A DNA stretch of 64,000 nt from Emticicia aquatilis (GTDB taxonomy: Bacteria; Bacteroidota; Bacteroidia; Cytophagales; Spirosomataceae). Made by a program: the position numbers and the translations under genes. How positions within the stretch are numbered: position 1 is the stretch's first letter; every line of letters starts with the position of its first letter. The stretch covers positions 372,001 to 436,000 of the forward strand of contig NZ_BMKK01000006.1 in assembly GCF_014644295.1 (NCBI RefSeq), read 5' to 3'. Below are positions 8,096 to 18,000 of this stretch, in pieces. Under the pieces are notes generated by a model. It worked only from the letters and a program-made list of their open reading frames with translations. It did no database searches and had not been told where the DNA came from.

Positions 8096-8731
8096 TCAGA
8101 ATTCAATACCAAACCTTACAACCATTCGACGGTAGTTTCTTACTTCATTTGATTCTGTCCAGTAGAATTGGTCTTCGGTGCGTTGTTGTTTGTATTCGGC
8201 ACGTTGGAAACGATAACCAAAATTCATCATCCAAGCAGAACCATTTCGCATGGGAAACTTATAGCCAATGGTTGGACAAACGACTAAACCTCCCGAGGTT
8301 TTATAGCCAGTATTATCTTCATTGAGCCAAATAGTAGAGTAGCCCACATCTAAGCTACCGAGCAAAATGCTTCCCCCTTGTTTTTTCTGAACCAAATTCC
8401 TACGAATACCCGCCGAGATAGGCATGAGTACGGTTTCGCCATAAGAGTCAACACCGACCGTAAGACCAATGGCAGTTTTAGGATTTACATAAACGCCATT
8501 GAAAGTGTGTAGGGTGAAATTTACTCTGTTTTGAGTTTGATATAATATGGGTTGGGGATAATAACTGTTGTAATAAGCATTGGTTTGGTACTTATTTCGA
8601 CCAAATGATGCTCCGAGTTCGGTGATATTGACAAAAGGATATTTTTTGAAAAACCCATATTTTTTGTCTTGTGCAAGGCCTTGTGTCATACTAAAAACCC
8701 CACAAATGAATAGTATAATTATCTTTTTCAT
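8096..8731 (-). CDS. outer-membrane beta-barrel-like secreted protein
   Basis: The 211-residue product starts with a signal peptide (MKKIIILFICGVFSMTQGLAQ). It continues with alternating hydrophobic and polar strands and Tyr/Phe-rich turns, ending in MVVRFGIEF. The terminal Phe and the GYRFQ and GASFGRN patterns suggest a small outer-membrane barrel. The start at 8731 was preferred over one at 8758 because it gives a clean signal peptide and avoids overlap with the upstream gene. It is the last gene of the minus-strand run of envelope genes that begins at 12650. The function is unknown. Confidence 0.65.
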   Translation of the reverse strand: MKKIIILFICGVFSMTQGLAQDKKYGFFKKYPFVNITELGASFGRNKYQTNAYYNSYYPQPILYQTQNRVNFTLHTFNGVYVNPKTAIGLTVGVDSYGETVLMPISAGIRRNLVQKKQGGSILLGSLDVGYSTIWLNEDNTGYKTSGGLVVCPTIGYKFPMRNGSAWMMNFGYRFQRAEYKQQRTEDQFYWTESNEVRNYRRMVVRFGIEF

Positions 8732-8747
8732 GATTGAAAATGGGGTT

Positions 8748-10040
8748 TTAGTTTTCACGTTTGACAGGAATTACACTTAGTTGCTTCATATTTTTTGGAT
8801 TAGAAGTATCGTATTGATACAAACCATCTTTACCGACCATCAAGAGGTGTTTGCCTTCGAGTGGAATTACATCGTAGGCATTAATCTTTTCGATGTGTTG
8901 TTGTAAGGTAATATTCGTTGCAGAGGTCGCATCAAAAGACTTTAGGCCGTATTGACTTTCACAAATAAATAAATTCGGGAAATCAATGCCCAAGCCAGCA
9001 GGTTGTTGCATTTGATAGCTTTTGATGAGGCTTGGTGAAGTAAGATTTGATACGTTGACAACATCAAGTTGATTGGGCGATGTTCCGCACCAACCCGTGC
9101 GAAGCGTAACGTAGGCAATATCATTATGTACAACGACAGGGTCACAGGCACGAGCGTGTTGAAAAATTGACAAACGTTCAGGTTTTTCAGGGTTTTTATT
9201 ATCGAAAATGTACATTCCAGTATTTGAGCCGATAAACAATTTGTCTTTGTAAGGAAAAATAGTTTCAATTCCCCAACCTAAATTGATTTTGCTAAGTTGA
9301 GTTGGTTGATTAAGCGTTTTTATATTGAAAAGTAATAGGTCTGACTGTGAGACGGTGTAGAGGTAATTATCATAAATTGTAAAACGAGCCATTGAGCCGC
9401 CTGTTCCTGTTGCACCTGCCGCACCACTATTCGCTCCCGAACTTCCAGATTGTACAGAACCATTCTTGAAAGCCATATCATTGGCATAATAATAAATCGG
9501 ATTTATATTGCCATTTTGCCCACAATTACTACGCACTTTTTCGGTTATGATTTTCACTTCATAGTCGGTAACTGTCTGATTTTGAGGGTTATAATACCAA
9601 GAAATGCCATCGGTAAGACCATTCTGAAAGACATCTTTTACTCGGCCAGTTTCTTTAATTGCTTTTGGATTGGTGATGTCAAATGCAACAATATCCATGT
9701 AATTATCGGCATAAAGGGTATTCTCTTTCACAGCCATATCAATAACACCAGGTATTTTCAAGAAAGCAATATTTTGTGGCTGTTGCGGATTTGTATTGTC
9801 AATAATATGAATACCCTTTTTTATTTCGTTGACAAAAATGTAGTTGTCTTTTACATAGATTTTGCCAGGATTTTTTAAATCTTGTGGTGCTTCGGAGGCA
9901 ATGCCCGAACGAATTTGTGCAAGCGTAAATGTAACGGGTACAGTTGTGCGATAGGTGCGAGTAGTTTCGCAATTATCGGTACAGGCTGAGTTGACAATGG
10001 CTAAGCAGATGCAACCCAGCAGTAATAAAATATTTTTCAT
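8748..10040 (-). CDS. LVIVD-repeat beta-propeller lipoprotein
   Basis: The 430-residue product has a lipoprotein signal (MKNILLLLGCICLAIVNSAC), with the lipid-bearing Cys near residue 20. Its body carries LVIVD-type propeller blades: IHIIDNTNPQQPQ, IVAFDITNPKAIK, LLLFNIKTLNQPT, MYIFDNKNPEKPE, LDVVNVSNLTSPS and LYQYDTSNPKNMK. A Gly/Ser/Ala-rich spacer (GSSGANSGAAGATGTGG) interrupts the propeller near the middle. Such proteins are surface or periplasmic lipoproteins of unknown binding role. The start at 10040 was chosen over 10073 because only it gives a lipoprotein signal. Confidence 0.8.
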   Translation of the reverse strand: MKNILLLLGCICLAIVNSACTDNCETTRTYRTTVPVTFTLAQIRSGIASEAPQDLKNPGKIYVKDNYIFVNEIKKGIHIIDNTNPQQPQNIAFLKIPGVIDMAVKENTLYADNYMDIVAFDITNPKAIKETGRVKDVFQNGLTDGISWYYNPQNQTVTDYEVKIITEKVRSNCGQNGNINPIYYYANDMAFKNGSVQSGSSGANSGAAGATGTGGSMARFTIYDNYLYTVSQSDLLLFNIKTLNQPTQLSKINLGWGIETIFPYKDKLFIGSNTGMYIFDNKNPEKPERLSIFQHARACDPVVVHNDIAYVTLRTGWCGTSPNQLDVVNVSNLTSPSLIKSYQMQQPAGLGIDFPNLFICESQYGLKSFDATSATNITLQQHIEKINAYDVIPLEGKHLLMVGKDGLYQYDTSNPKNMKQLSVIPVKREN

Positions 10041-10073
10041 AATTATTAAGAGAGAGAAAGAATCAAAAAACAC

Positions 10074-10448
10074 TTATTTTACTCGTATTTTGGTAAGTTT
10101 AAGCGGAATTCCAAGATTTGGAGCTGTGGCTGATAACAACTCTTTTACTTCTCCACTAAATACTATTTTCAAGTCAGTTTTATTTTTCAATTCGGAAGGA
10201 AGATTACCAACTACGTATCTTTCTGAAGGATTGGCTACGCACGAAAGTGGGTCAAAGTTATCGGTATTGCCTTCCACAACAATTACGGTCAAATTATTGC
10301 CAGCATCCATCAAAAAACCTTTTTGGTCTTTAAGCTTACTGACAGTTTTTAAGTGGTCAAAATCACTAACTGGTGCAACTTCGATTGTTTCTTTTTGGCA
10401 AGAGAAGAAAATAGATGCACAAATAAGAAGTAGTAATAGTTTTTTCAT
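10074..10448 (-). CDS. small lipoprotein, function unknown
   Basis: The 124-residue product has a type II signal peptide (MKKLLLLLICASIFFSC, lipid Cys at residue 17). The mature part shows mixed beta-type segments (NNLTVIVVEGN, LKIVFSGEVKELL, LKLTKIRVK) and two possible further Cys sites. The last strand-like segments resemble small oligonucleotide-binding-like lipoproteins, but this is not firm enough for a family call. It lies 33 bases upstream of the LVIVD lipoprotein and probably shares its transcript. Confidence 0.65.
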   Translation of the reverse strand: MKKLLLLLICASIFFSCQKETIEVAPVSDFDHLKTVSKLKDQKGFLMDAGNNLTVIVVEGNTDNFDPLSCVANPSERYVVGNLPSELKNKTDLKIVFSGEVKELLSATAPNLGIPLKLTKIRVK

Positions 10449-10464
10449 AGTTTTTGGTTTTTAT

Positions 10465-10505
10465 TATCACGGAGGCATAGGCGAATTATCTATGCCTCCG
10501 TGATA
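10465..10505. repeat. perfect 15-bp inverted repeat (GGAGGCATA type)
   Basis: Arms 10465-10479 and 10491-10505 are perfectly complementary with an 11-base loop. There is no T-run on the minus strand that the flanking genes use, so it is not a standard terminator for them. It ends 4 bases from the serpin stop codon and shares the CGGAGGCA core with repeats at 8006 and 47321. Confidence 0.8.
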
Positions 10506-10509
10506 TTTT

Positions 10510-11724
10510 TTACAGATTCACAATTTTACCTGCAAAAAGAATCGTATTTGATTGTTTTTCGCTAATAAAGAACGCAAATGGTCGATTACAGATAAATTCG
10601 GGCAAAATTGGAGCAGAAGTAAGTTCAATGCCGATAGTCGTAACTGCAGCTGCTTCTGTGCCTTTTTCATCAACTGCGACAAAAGTATTTTGCTTCACAA
10701 ATCCAACTTTAAGCTTACCCGCAGGCGGCGAAATTTTTGATAAATCGGCAAAATCGCTAAACATCGTTGGCATTCCCATTTGACTCAAAACACTGTTTAG
10801 ATTTGTCTCGTATTCGACCGTAAATTTTGGAAGTCCAACAATTACTTTTTGTTCGGCAAGAGCCTTATTTAAGTTTTGCCACTCACTTGCTGATAATGAA
10901 TTTATTACGCTACCAACATTGCTTTTTTCATTTGGTAATAGAATTGTCATGACGTAGTTTCCGCTGCCATAAGCCAATTCGATAGCCTGATAGTCGGGGC
11001 GATTGGCATATTTAACTTTTTCGGTCATGTTCATCATCTTTACCGTTTTTTTAGCATTTATCCCAGTAAAATTGGCATCTTGCGTGTTTTCGGTCTTAAA
11101 TGGAATCTTCCAATCGCCTTTGAAATAAAGAGCATTCATCAAAAACATTACATGAGCAGGCTCAATTTGCTCAATCACTTTTTTGATTTTTCCGTTTGTG
11201 TTATCGCTCGCCCAATTATTGATTTTGCCAACGGTTGCAGCATTGTTGAAATCTTCGGCATAAGTTTGGGCATTGAAAGACGTTTTCAGAATATCCAAGA
11301 AAGATTTTTCTACCGAAAACGTATTTCTGTACCAAACCGAATTGGCGATTGTGTTAGTTACTTTTGGGTCAGAGTTTGGCAGATTATCAATCAAATCTTT
11401 GTAAATTTGGTTGGTAGTGGTCAAATCAGACGATACCCGCAAACCCTTTGTGAGTTCTTCTTTTGTTTTGCCGTCGGCTCCATTAGCCAACATTCCGAGT
11501 GCTACGTGCAGGCTGAGTGGCGAAACAAAGTAGTTTTTATCAACCTTTTCCGTAGCATTGTGTTTTTTTAGAAAATCGAATGCAAACTCGCTGGTTTGGT
11601 CTGCAAAAGTAGCAGGAACGGCTTTTAATAATTGGTTGGGTTGCACAGAATCTGCCTCGTCTTTACAGCTGGCGGCCATCAGAAATAATGCTCCAGCAAG
11701 TGTTAGTGTTTTAAAATTTTTCAT
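10510..11724 (-). CDS. serpin-family protease inhibitor, lipoprotein
   Basis: Serpins trap serine or cysteine proteases by a suicide-substrate mechanism. This 404-residue protein has a lipoprotein signal (LAGALFLMAASC, Cys20), so it is probably anchored in the envelope. Serpin landmarks follow in order: NYFVSPLSLHVALGMLANGADGKT, NSVWYR, FLMNALYFKGDWKIPF, VGLPKFTVEYE, and the reactive-centre region VDEKGTEAAAVT continuing to PEFICNRPFAFFI. The short-side-chain hinge (GTEAAAVT) is typical of inhibitory serpins. Counting from the hinge, P1 falls near Leu/Thr in GIELTSAP. It lies in a run of five lipoprotein genes. Confidence 0.93.
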   Translation of the reverse strand: MKNFKTLTLAGALFLMAASCKDEADSVQPNQLLKAVPATFADQTSEFAFDFLKKHNATEKVDKNYFVSPLSLHVALGMLANGADGKTKEELTKGLRVSSDLTTTNQIYKDLIDNLPNSDPKVTNTIANSVWYRNTFSVEKSFLDILKTSFNAQTYAEDFNNAATVGKINNWASDNTNGKIKKVIEQIEPAHVMFLMNALYFKGDWKIPFKTENTQDANFTGINAKKTVKMMNMTEKVKYANRPDYQAIELAYGSGNYVMTILLPNEKSNVGSVINSLSASEWQNLNKALAEQKVIVGLPKFTVEYETNLNSVLSQMGMPTMFSDFADLSKISPPAGKLKVGFVKQNTFVAVDEKGTEAAAVTTIGIELTSAPILPEFICNRPFAFFISEKQSNTILFAGKIVNL

Positions 11725-11749
11725 TTGTTTGGATAGTTTTTTTAATCCG

Positions 11750-11777
11750 TTGACCGTCGTCTATGGACTATTGACTA
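11750..11777. repeat. 7-bp-period array (TNGACTA type)
   Basis: Four consecutive 7-base units share a TNGACTA-like consensus (first TTGACCG, last TTGACTA). The array ends 2 bases before the stop codon of the gene at 11780 (minus strand). The same consensus recurs at 12689, 20339 and 44553. Confidence 0.65.
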
Positions 11778-11779
11778 AA

Positions 11780-12232
11780 TTACTTTCTTTCAAAATACAT
11801 TGCCTCTTTTGTTGGCTTTGAAATATGAAAAATGAGCGTATTTCTATCTTGTAATTCATATCGCTCAATGTTTCGGAGGTTTTCGTAATAGGCCATTTCA
11901 AATTGATTGGCTTCAAGCGTACCCGCTATTTTGGTACTTCCTACACCTTCAACCGAAATCGTCTTCTTGCTTTCATTGATTTCGGGCGATATAAAATAAA
12001 AATTCACCGATGAACGCCCATTGAAAGTATATTTACCTTCTTCATCTTTGATTTCGAGCGTAACATCATAAGCGGGAGTTTTACCATCCGAATAGCTTTT
12101 AAATTTCCATTGTCCGAGCAATTCGGATTGTCTCAAGGCACTGACTGTCATAGAATCGGCTTCTACAATTTCCTTTGAGCAAGCACCCAAAAGAAGTGTG
12201 CAGATTAAGAGTGTGTTTACTAAAAGTTTCAT
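11780..12232 (-). CDS. META/HslJ-like domain lipoprotein
   Basis: The 150-residue product has a lipoprotein signal (MKLLVNTLLICTLLLGAC, Cys18). The mature part resembles a META (HslJ-like, DUF306) domain: LLGQWKFKSY, KYTFNGRSSVNFYF, then GSTKIAGTLEANQFEMAYYENLRNI and YELQDRNTLIFHI. META domains occur in envelope proteins linked to stress and antibiotic resistance, but no activity is defined. It begins 4 bases after the stop of the gene upstream at 12237, so the two are clearly co-transcribed. Confidence 0.65.
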   Translation of the reverse strand: MKLLVNTLLICTLLLGACSKEIVEADSMTVSALRQSELLGQWKFKSYSDGKTPAYDVTLEIKDEEGKYTFNGRSSVNFYFISPEINESKKTISVEGVGSTKIAGTLEANQFEMAYYENLRNIERYELQDRNTLIFHISKPTKEAMYFERK

Positions 12233-12236
12233 TTTC

Positions 12237-12650
12237 TTACTTTATTCGTTGATAAACTTCGCCAAAGCCATCATAGAAATTATCGGCGAGCGATAATTCG
12301 GAAGCAGACTGGCTGATAATTACTGAGGATGCTCCATCGCTAAATTTGATGAAGTCAACTTGTTCGACTTTGTAGATAGATTTTCCCTGTGTAATCTGAT
12401 AAGTACCCGAACTTTCGAGGGTGTTATCTTTGTATCGAGAAAATTTTAAATCGGCCGTAAGAACTAATTTTCGCTCATAACCTGCCGATGTAGGAGTAAT
12501 TGTTTTGCCCGCAATTCCACCCGTTGACGATACCCAACGCCATTCACCAACAAGGCCACTGGTACTTTCTTTAGTAGCCGAAACTTCTTCTTTTGTACAA
12601 GAAAAAGCAAACAGGACGGTGATAATGAATAAAAAACTTAGCTTTTTCAT
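12237..12650 (-). CDS. lipocalin-like lipoprotein
   Basis: The 137-residue product has a lipoprotein signal (MKKLSFLFIITVLFAFSC, Cys18). The mature part fits a lipocalin-like barrel: LVGEWRWVSSTGGIAG, ERKLVLTADLKFSRYKDN, SGTYQITQGK and a closing FYDGFGEVYQRI. Ligand and role are unknown. It is the first gene of the minus-strand envelope run that continues through the META lipoprotein, the serpin and beyond. No convincing promoter box was found directly upstream. Confidence 0.65.
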   Translation of the reverse strand: MKKLSFLFIITVLFAFSCTKEEVSATKESTSGLVGEWRWVSSTGGIAGKTITPTSAGYERKLVLTADLKFSRYKDNTLESSGTYQITQGKSIYKVEQVDFIKFSDGASSVIISQSASELSLADNFYDGFGEVYQRIK

Positions 12651-12688
12651 TTTTGTTATAGATGTAGATTTGAGAATTATTTAAACGT

Positions 12689-12709
12689 TCGTCCGTGGCC
12701 AGTGGACTA
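12689..12709. repeat. 7-bp-period array (TNGACTA type), short
   Basis: Three units (TCGTCCG, TGGCCAG, TGGACTA) lie between divergent genes starting at 12650 and 12869. They belong to the same consensus family as 11750 and 44553. Confidence 0.5.
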
Positions 12710-12868
12710 AAAAAACTCAGCTTGTCGGGGAGAAGAAAAAGGATTCATTCTCATTTCTTCTCCCACGACGAAACAAAGTGTTTCTGTCTGAGTAAATTAC
12801 CCTTTTCAGCAATAATGATTCTGGTTTTTATAATTTGGTTGGAAGCGGTAGCTAAAAAAATTATATTT

Positions 12869-14584
12869 ATGAAAAAATTAACAAACTATATGAAAAAACA
12901 CCTAACCATCATTTCACTACTTACTTTTTCGATTTCCAGTTTCGCCCAAGACCGAATGTATGGTAAAACATGGGCGGGTCGCTCCGAAGTAATGGCACAA
13001 AACGGCATGGTCTGTACGTCGCACCCACTTTCAACGCAGGCCGCCATCGAGATTCTTCGAGCAGGCGGAAGTGCCGTTGATGCTGCCATTGCCGCCAATG
13101 CTATGGAAGGAATGGTCGAACCACACGTAAATGGAATCGGAGGCGATATTTTCGCTATTGTATGGGATGCTAAAACTCAGAGATTATACGGACTGAATGG
13201 TTCGGGTCGCTCACCATATTCTTTGACTCTCGAAGAATTTAAGAAAAGAGGTTTAACGCACATTCCAGCCACAGGGCCTTTGCCAATCAGCGTGCCAGGT
13301 TGTGTGGATGGATGGTTCGAGCTACACAAGAAATTTGGCAAATTGCCGATGGAAAAAATCCTTTCGCACGCTATCAGTTATGGCCGAAATGGTTTTCCTG
13401 TTCATGATGAGCTGGCGATGAGCTTACAGAATGTCCCACGTTTGTACGGCAAGTTTCCAAACATCAAAGAACATTATTACCCGAATGGAGAAGTGCCGAA
13501 AAGAGGAGATATTTTCAAGAATCCAAATTTGGCAAATACACTGGAGAAAATCGCTAAAGGTGGTCGTGATGCTTTTTATAAAGGCGAAATTGCCCAAACG
13601 ATTGATGCTTTTATGAAGAAAAACGGCGGATTTTTGAGTGCAAAAGACCTTGCCGACCATACTTCAACTTGGATTGAGCCAGTTTCAACCAATTATCGTG
13701 GCTATGATGTGTGGGAATTGCCACCGAACGGACAAGGAATTGCTGCTTTGCAAATGCTCAATATTTTAGAAGGATACGATTTCTCAAAAATTCCTTACGG
13801 AAGCACCGAACACGTACACCTTTTCACCGAAGCCAAGAAATTGGTTTTTGAAGACCGTGCAAAATTCTATGCCGACCCTGAGTTTGCTAAAATTCCAGTA
13901 AAATCATTAATCTCGAAAGAATATGCTGCCGAAAGACGCAAATTAATCGACCCAAATAAAGCCGCCACTCACTACGATGCAGGAAATCCTGCCTTGCGTG
14001 AAGGTGATACTATTTATTTGACCGTGGCAGATAAAGATGGAAACATGGTTTCGTTGATTCAGAGTAATTACCGAGGTTTTGGTTCGGGAATGATGCCAGA
14101 TGGCTTAGGGTTTATTTTCCAAGACCGTGGCGAATTGTATAATTTGAAAGAAGGCGAAAACAATACTTATGCTCCGCATAAACGTCCGTTTCAGACAATT
14201 ATTCCTGCATTTGTAACCAAAGATGGCAAGCCATTTATGAGTTTTGGCGTAATGGGCGGAGCTTTCCAGCCAATGGGACACGTACAGATAATTATGGATG
14301 TTGTTGACTTTGGCATGAATCTACAAGAAGCAGGCGATGCCCCAAGACTCAACCACGATGGTTCATCAGAGCCAACGGGCGAGCCAATGGAAGGCGTAGG
14401 AATGATAACAATGGAGTCGGGGATACCATACGAAACTATCAGAGGTTTGATGCAAAAAGGACATAAAGTTGGCTACACGCTCGGCCAATATGGTGGTTAT
14501 CAAGCCATTCGCTACGACCCTGTGCGTAAAGTATATTTCGGAGCATCAGAGTCTCGAAAAGATGGCCATGCGGCTGGGTTTTGA
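12869..14584 (+). CDS. gamma-glutamyltransferase family protein, exported
   Basis: These Ntn hydrolases cleave or transfer the gamma-glutamyl group of glutathione and related compounds. The 571-residue product has a signal peptide (LTIISLLTFSISSFAQ), so it is probably periplasmic. Landmarks include VCTSHPLSTQAAIEILRAGGSAVDAAIAA split around residues 49-77, GIGGDIFAIV, and LPPNGQGIAALQMLNILEG. The predicted self-processing nucleophile is Thr381 in EGDTIYLTVADKDGNMVS. The sequence is nearer to the YwrD-like branch than to E. coli Ggt. ATG 12869 was used; ATG 12890 gives an equally good signal peptide. Longer frames from 12695 lack a credible start and run through a repeat. Confidence 0.88.
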   Translation: MKKLTNYMKKHLTIISLLTFSISSFAQDRMYGKTWAGRSEVMAQNGMVCTSHPLSTQAAIEILRAGGSAVDAAIAANAMEGMVEPHVNGIGGDIFAIVWDAKTQRLYGLNGSGRSPYSLTLEEFKKRGLTHIPATGPLPISVPGCVDGWFELHKKFGKLPMEKILSHAISYGRNGFPVHDELAMSLQNVPRLYGKFPNIKEHYYPNGEVPKRGDIFKNPNLANTLEKIAKGGRDAFYKGEIAQTIDAFMKKNGGFLSAKDLADHTSTWIEPVSTNYRGYDVWELPPNGQGIAALQMLNILEGYDFSKIPYGSTEHVHLFTEAKKLVFEDRAKFYADPEFAKIPVKSLISKEYAAERRKLIDPNKAATHYDAGNPALREGDTIYLTVADKDGNMVSLIQSNYRGFGSGMMPDGLGFIFQDRGELYNLKEGENNTYAPHKRPFQTIIPAFVTKDGKPFMSFGVMGGAFQPMGHVQIIMDVVDFGMNLQEAGDAPRLNHDGSSEPTGEPMEGVGMITMESGIPYETIRGLMQKGHKVGYTLGQYGGYQAIRYDPVRKVYFGASESRKDGHAAGF

Positions 14585-14617
14585 TATATCATGGTTAGAC
14601 CTTATTTTCTTTAGATA

Positions 14618-15049
14618 ATGGAAAAATACAGTATGACAGCGTATGATATTCAAAGTTTAGAAGAAAACTTAAATATAAAACTTCCGATTGCTTATAAAAA
14701 TATATTGTTGAATTATCCAGAAGAGTTAAAATCAAATGAATATGGAAATCAGTTTTTGATTTATGATGCCAAAGATTTATTGTATAACTTGATAATAAGA
14801 TGTCGTTGGTTTAACCCCAAAGAAACTCTTCCTCGAAACTTCTTTCCCATAGGTTGCGATTATGGAGGGAATATGTTTTTTATTAATTTGGATAACGATG
14901 AAAGAATATATACAATTGACCATGAAGAAGCGGAGAGTTTTTATAATCCAGACACAGATACGATTAATTGGAGCATTGCTCTAAAAGAATTTAAACCTAA
15001 AATAACAGTTTTTGTAGAATGGTTAAAAGCCTATCTTTCGGAAAAATAA
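14618..15049 (+). CDS. SMI1/KNR4 (SUKH) family protein
   Basis: The 143-residue cytosolic protein has the SUKH pattern. It opens with IQSLEENLNIKLPIAYKNILLNYP, followed by a central LPRNFFPIGCDYGGNMFFINLDNDERIYTIDHE and a terminal helix ITVFVEWLKAYL. SUKH proteins often act as immunity proteins against polymorphic toxins, though many are lone housekeeping-like copies. No toxin, Rhs tip or secretion gene is adjacent. The coding sequence looks more A/T-rich than its neighbours, which would fit acquisition by transfer (inference). It lies between the gamma-glutamyltransferase and a BNR protein, 29 bases before the latter. Confidence 0.8.
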   Translation: MEKYSMTAYDIQSLEENLNIKLPIAYKNILLNYPEELKSNEYGNQFLIYDAKDLLYNLIIRCRWFNPKETLPRNFFPIGCDYGGNMFFINLDNDERIYTIDHEEAESFYNPDTDTINWSIALKEFKPKITVFVEWLKAYLSEK

Positions 15050-15078
15050 GAACATTGAAAACACTTCAAACATAAAAA

Positions 15079-18000
15079 ATGAAAAAAAAACTAACCCTAA
15101 TTACCTTATTATCAATCACCTGCTTCGCAGGGTTTTCTCAGAAAAAGAAGAAAGCTTCGGTTGAAGCAGCTCCAGTAATAGCAGCCGATGCTGTTTCTCC
15201 AACATCAGCTACTGAGCGAATGGCTGGCTATGAGCAACGCAAAAAATTGCAAGAAGCATCGCTCGTTAAAAATCTAAAATTCAGAAATGTCGGCCCAACT
15301 GTTATGAGTGGCCGTATTGTAGATATTGATGCAAATCCCGAAAACCCAACTGAGTTTTATGCGGCTTATGCTTCGGGTGGTTTGTGGCATACTGTCAATA
15401 ATGGTCAATCTTTCTCGCCAATCTTTGATAATGAGGCAGTTATGACCATCGGCGATATTGCCGTTGACTGGAAAACTCGCACAATCTGGATTGGTACGGG
15501 CGAAAATAACTCAAGTCGCTCGTCGTATTCGGGTGTGGGGATGTACAAATCTACCAATAATGGCAAAACTTGGGAGTATCTTGGCTTGCCCGAATCTCAC
15601 CACGTTGGACGAATCGCTTTGCACCCAACCGACCCAAATATTGCTTGGGTGGCAGTTTTGGGACATTTATATTCCCCAAATAAAGAACGTGGTATGTACA
15701 AAACCACCGATGGCGGAAAAACTTGGAAACAAACGCTATACATCAACGAAAACACGGGTGCGATTGATGTAAGACTCGACCCAAACAATGCCAATACACT
15801 TTATGCTACCATGTGGTACAAAGAGCGTACAGCATGGAATTTTGTGGAAGGTGGAAAAGAATCGGGCATTTATAAAAGTACCGATGCAGGAGAAACTTGG
15901 AAATTGATTTCGGGCGAAGGTAGTGGCTTTCCGACTGGTGCGGGCAATGGCCGCATTGGTTTGGCGGTTTACCCAAAAAATCCGAATATCGTTTACGCAA
16001 TCATTGATAATCAAGCGAATAGACCAAAGAAAGAAGAAAAAGAAGATGCCAGCCGTCTAACCACAAAAAAAATGAAAACCATCACCAAAGATGAGTTTTT
16101 GGCTTTGAGTGATGCAACTATCAATGAATATTTAGATGGACAAGGTTTTCCTGAAAAATTCACGGCAATGGCTTTCAAAGAAAACTTAAAAGCCGATAAA
16201 ATCAAGGTACAAGATATTTACGAATACACTTACAATGGCAATAATGATTTATTCGATACGCAAGTAACAGGAGCGGAGGTTTACCGCAGTGAAGATGCAG
16301 GTGCAACATGGAAACGCACCCACGCCGACTATTTGGATAATATCTACTTCACGTATGGCTATTATTTTGGACAAATTTGGGTTGACCCAACCGATGATAA
16401 GAAAATCGTGATTGTAGGTGTGCCAATCGTGCGTTCGGAAGATGGCGGAAAAAGTTTCAAAAGTATCGAAAGAGAAAACGTACACTCAGACCACCACGCT
16501 TTGTGGTTCGACCCGAAAAATCCGAAACATTATATTAACGGAAATGATGGCGGAATCAACATAACTTATGATGATGGCAAAACTTGGTTCAAGGCAAATT
16601 CAATTCCTGTTGGGCAGCTTTATCACGTTTCAGTGGATATGGCTAAGCCTTACAATGTCTATGGTGGTTTGCAAGATAATGGCGTTTGGTATGGTTCGTC
16701 AACCAATTCGTTCGATTATAACTATGGTATCTTCGATAATGGCGATGGCTATAAATTCTTGCTCGGTGGTGATGGAATGCAAGTACAAGTAGATTACCGA
16801 GATAATAACACGGTTTACGCAGGGTTTCAGTTTGGAAACTATTTCAGAATCAATAAAGCAACCAACGAACGTAAAAGATTGGAAGTTCCACGTGAATTAG
16901 GCGAAGCACCTTTCCGTTTCAACTGGGAATCTCCACTTACGATTTCTCGCCACAATCAAGATATTATCTATTTTGGTTCAAATAAATTCCATAGAAGTTT
17001 CGATAAAGGCGATACTTTCAAAACCCTTTCGGGAGATTTGACTCGTGGCCGCAAAGAAGGCGATGTTCCTTTCGGAACACTCACAACTATCGAAGAATCA
17101 CCAAGCAGATTTGGCTTGATTTACACAGGTTCAGACGATGGTTTGATTTATGTCACAAAAGATGGCGGTTATACTTTCACCAAAATCATGGATAAACCAA
17201 ATCTTTGGGTAAGTGGAATTGCGGTTTCGGCTCATGCGGAAGGAACGGTTTATGCTTCACTAAACGCTTATCGTGGCGACCATTTCAAACCATACTTGTT
17301 TGTTTCTACTGATTACGGTCAAAATTGGCAAGCAATCGGTGCAGATTTACCAGCCGAGCCAATTAACGTAGTAAAAGAAGACCCGAAAAATGCTAATATT
17401 ATTTATATCGGAACTGACAACGGTTTATATATTTCGATGGATAAAGGCAAAACTTTTATGCGTGGCAATGGCGATGGAATGCCAAGTGTCTCAATTCATG
17501 ATTTGGTGATTCACCCAAGAGAAAACGAACTGGTCGTTGGCACGCACGGACGCTCAATTTACATTGCTGATGTGAAGCCTTTGCAAGCATTGAGTAACGA
17601 GGTTTTAGCTAAAAATATTCACGTATATGATTTACCAGCAATCAATTACAATGCTTCATGGGGTAGAATGTTTGATAAATATGCCGAGCCAGAAGAACGT
17701 AAGTACAACATTACTTACTACGCAAAAGCAGCAGGAAAAGCCACAATCAAGATTCAGACAGATAAAGGATTAGTTGTAAAAAATATTTCGGATGATGCTG
17801 AAGCAGGTTTAAATAACGTAAACTTCGACCAAGCGATTGATGCCGCTGCCAAAGGCGAATACGAAAAGTATTTGAACGATGTAAAGAAAAAAGACGATAA
17901 AGAAATCAAGTTGGAGCTTGCTGACGATAAGAAAATTTATTTCCGTCCAGCAAAATATAAAGTTATCATCGAACTCAACGGCGACAAAGTAGAAAAAGAC

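Noticed and set aside
12695-12868. N-terminal extension of the gamma-glutamyltransferase frame
   Set aside because: It lacks family similarity, hides the signal peptide and crosses a 7-bp-period repeat; ATG 12869 (or 12890) is better.
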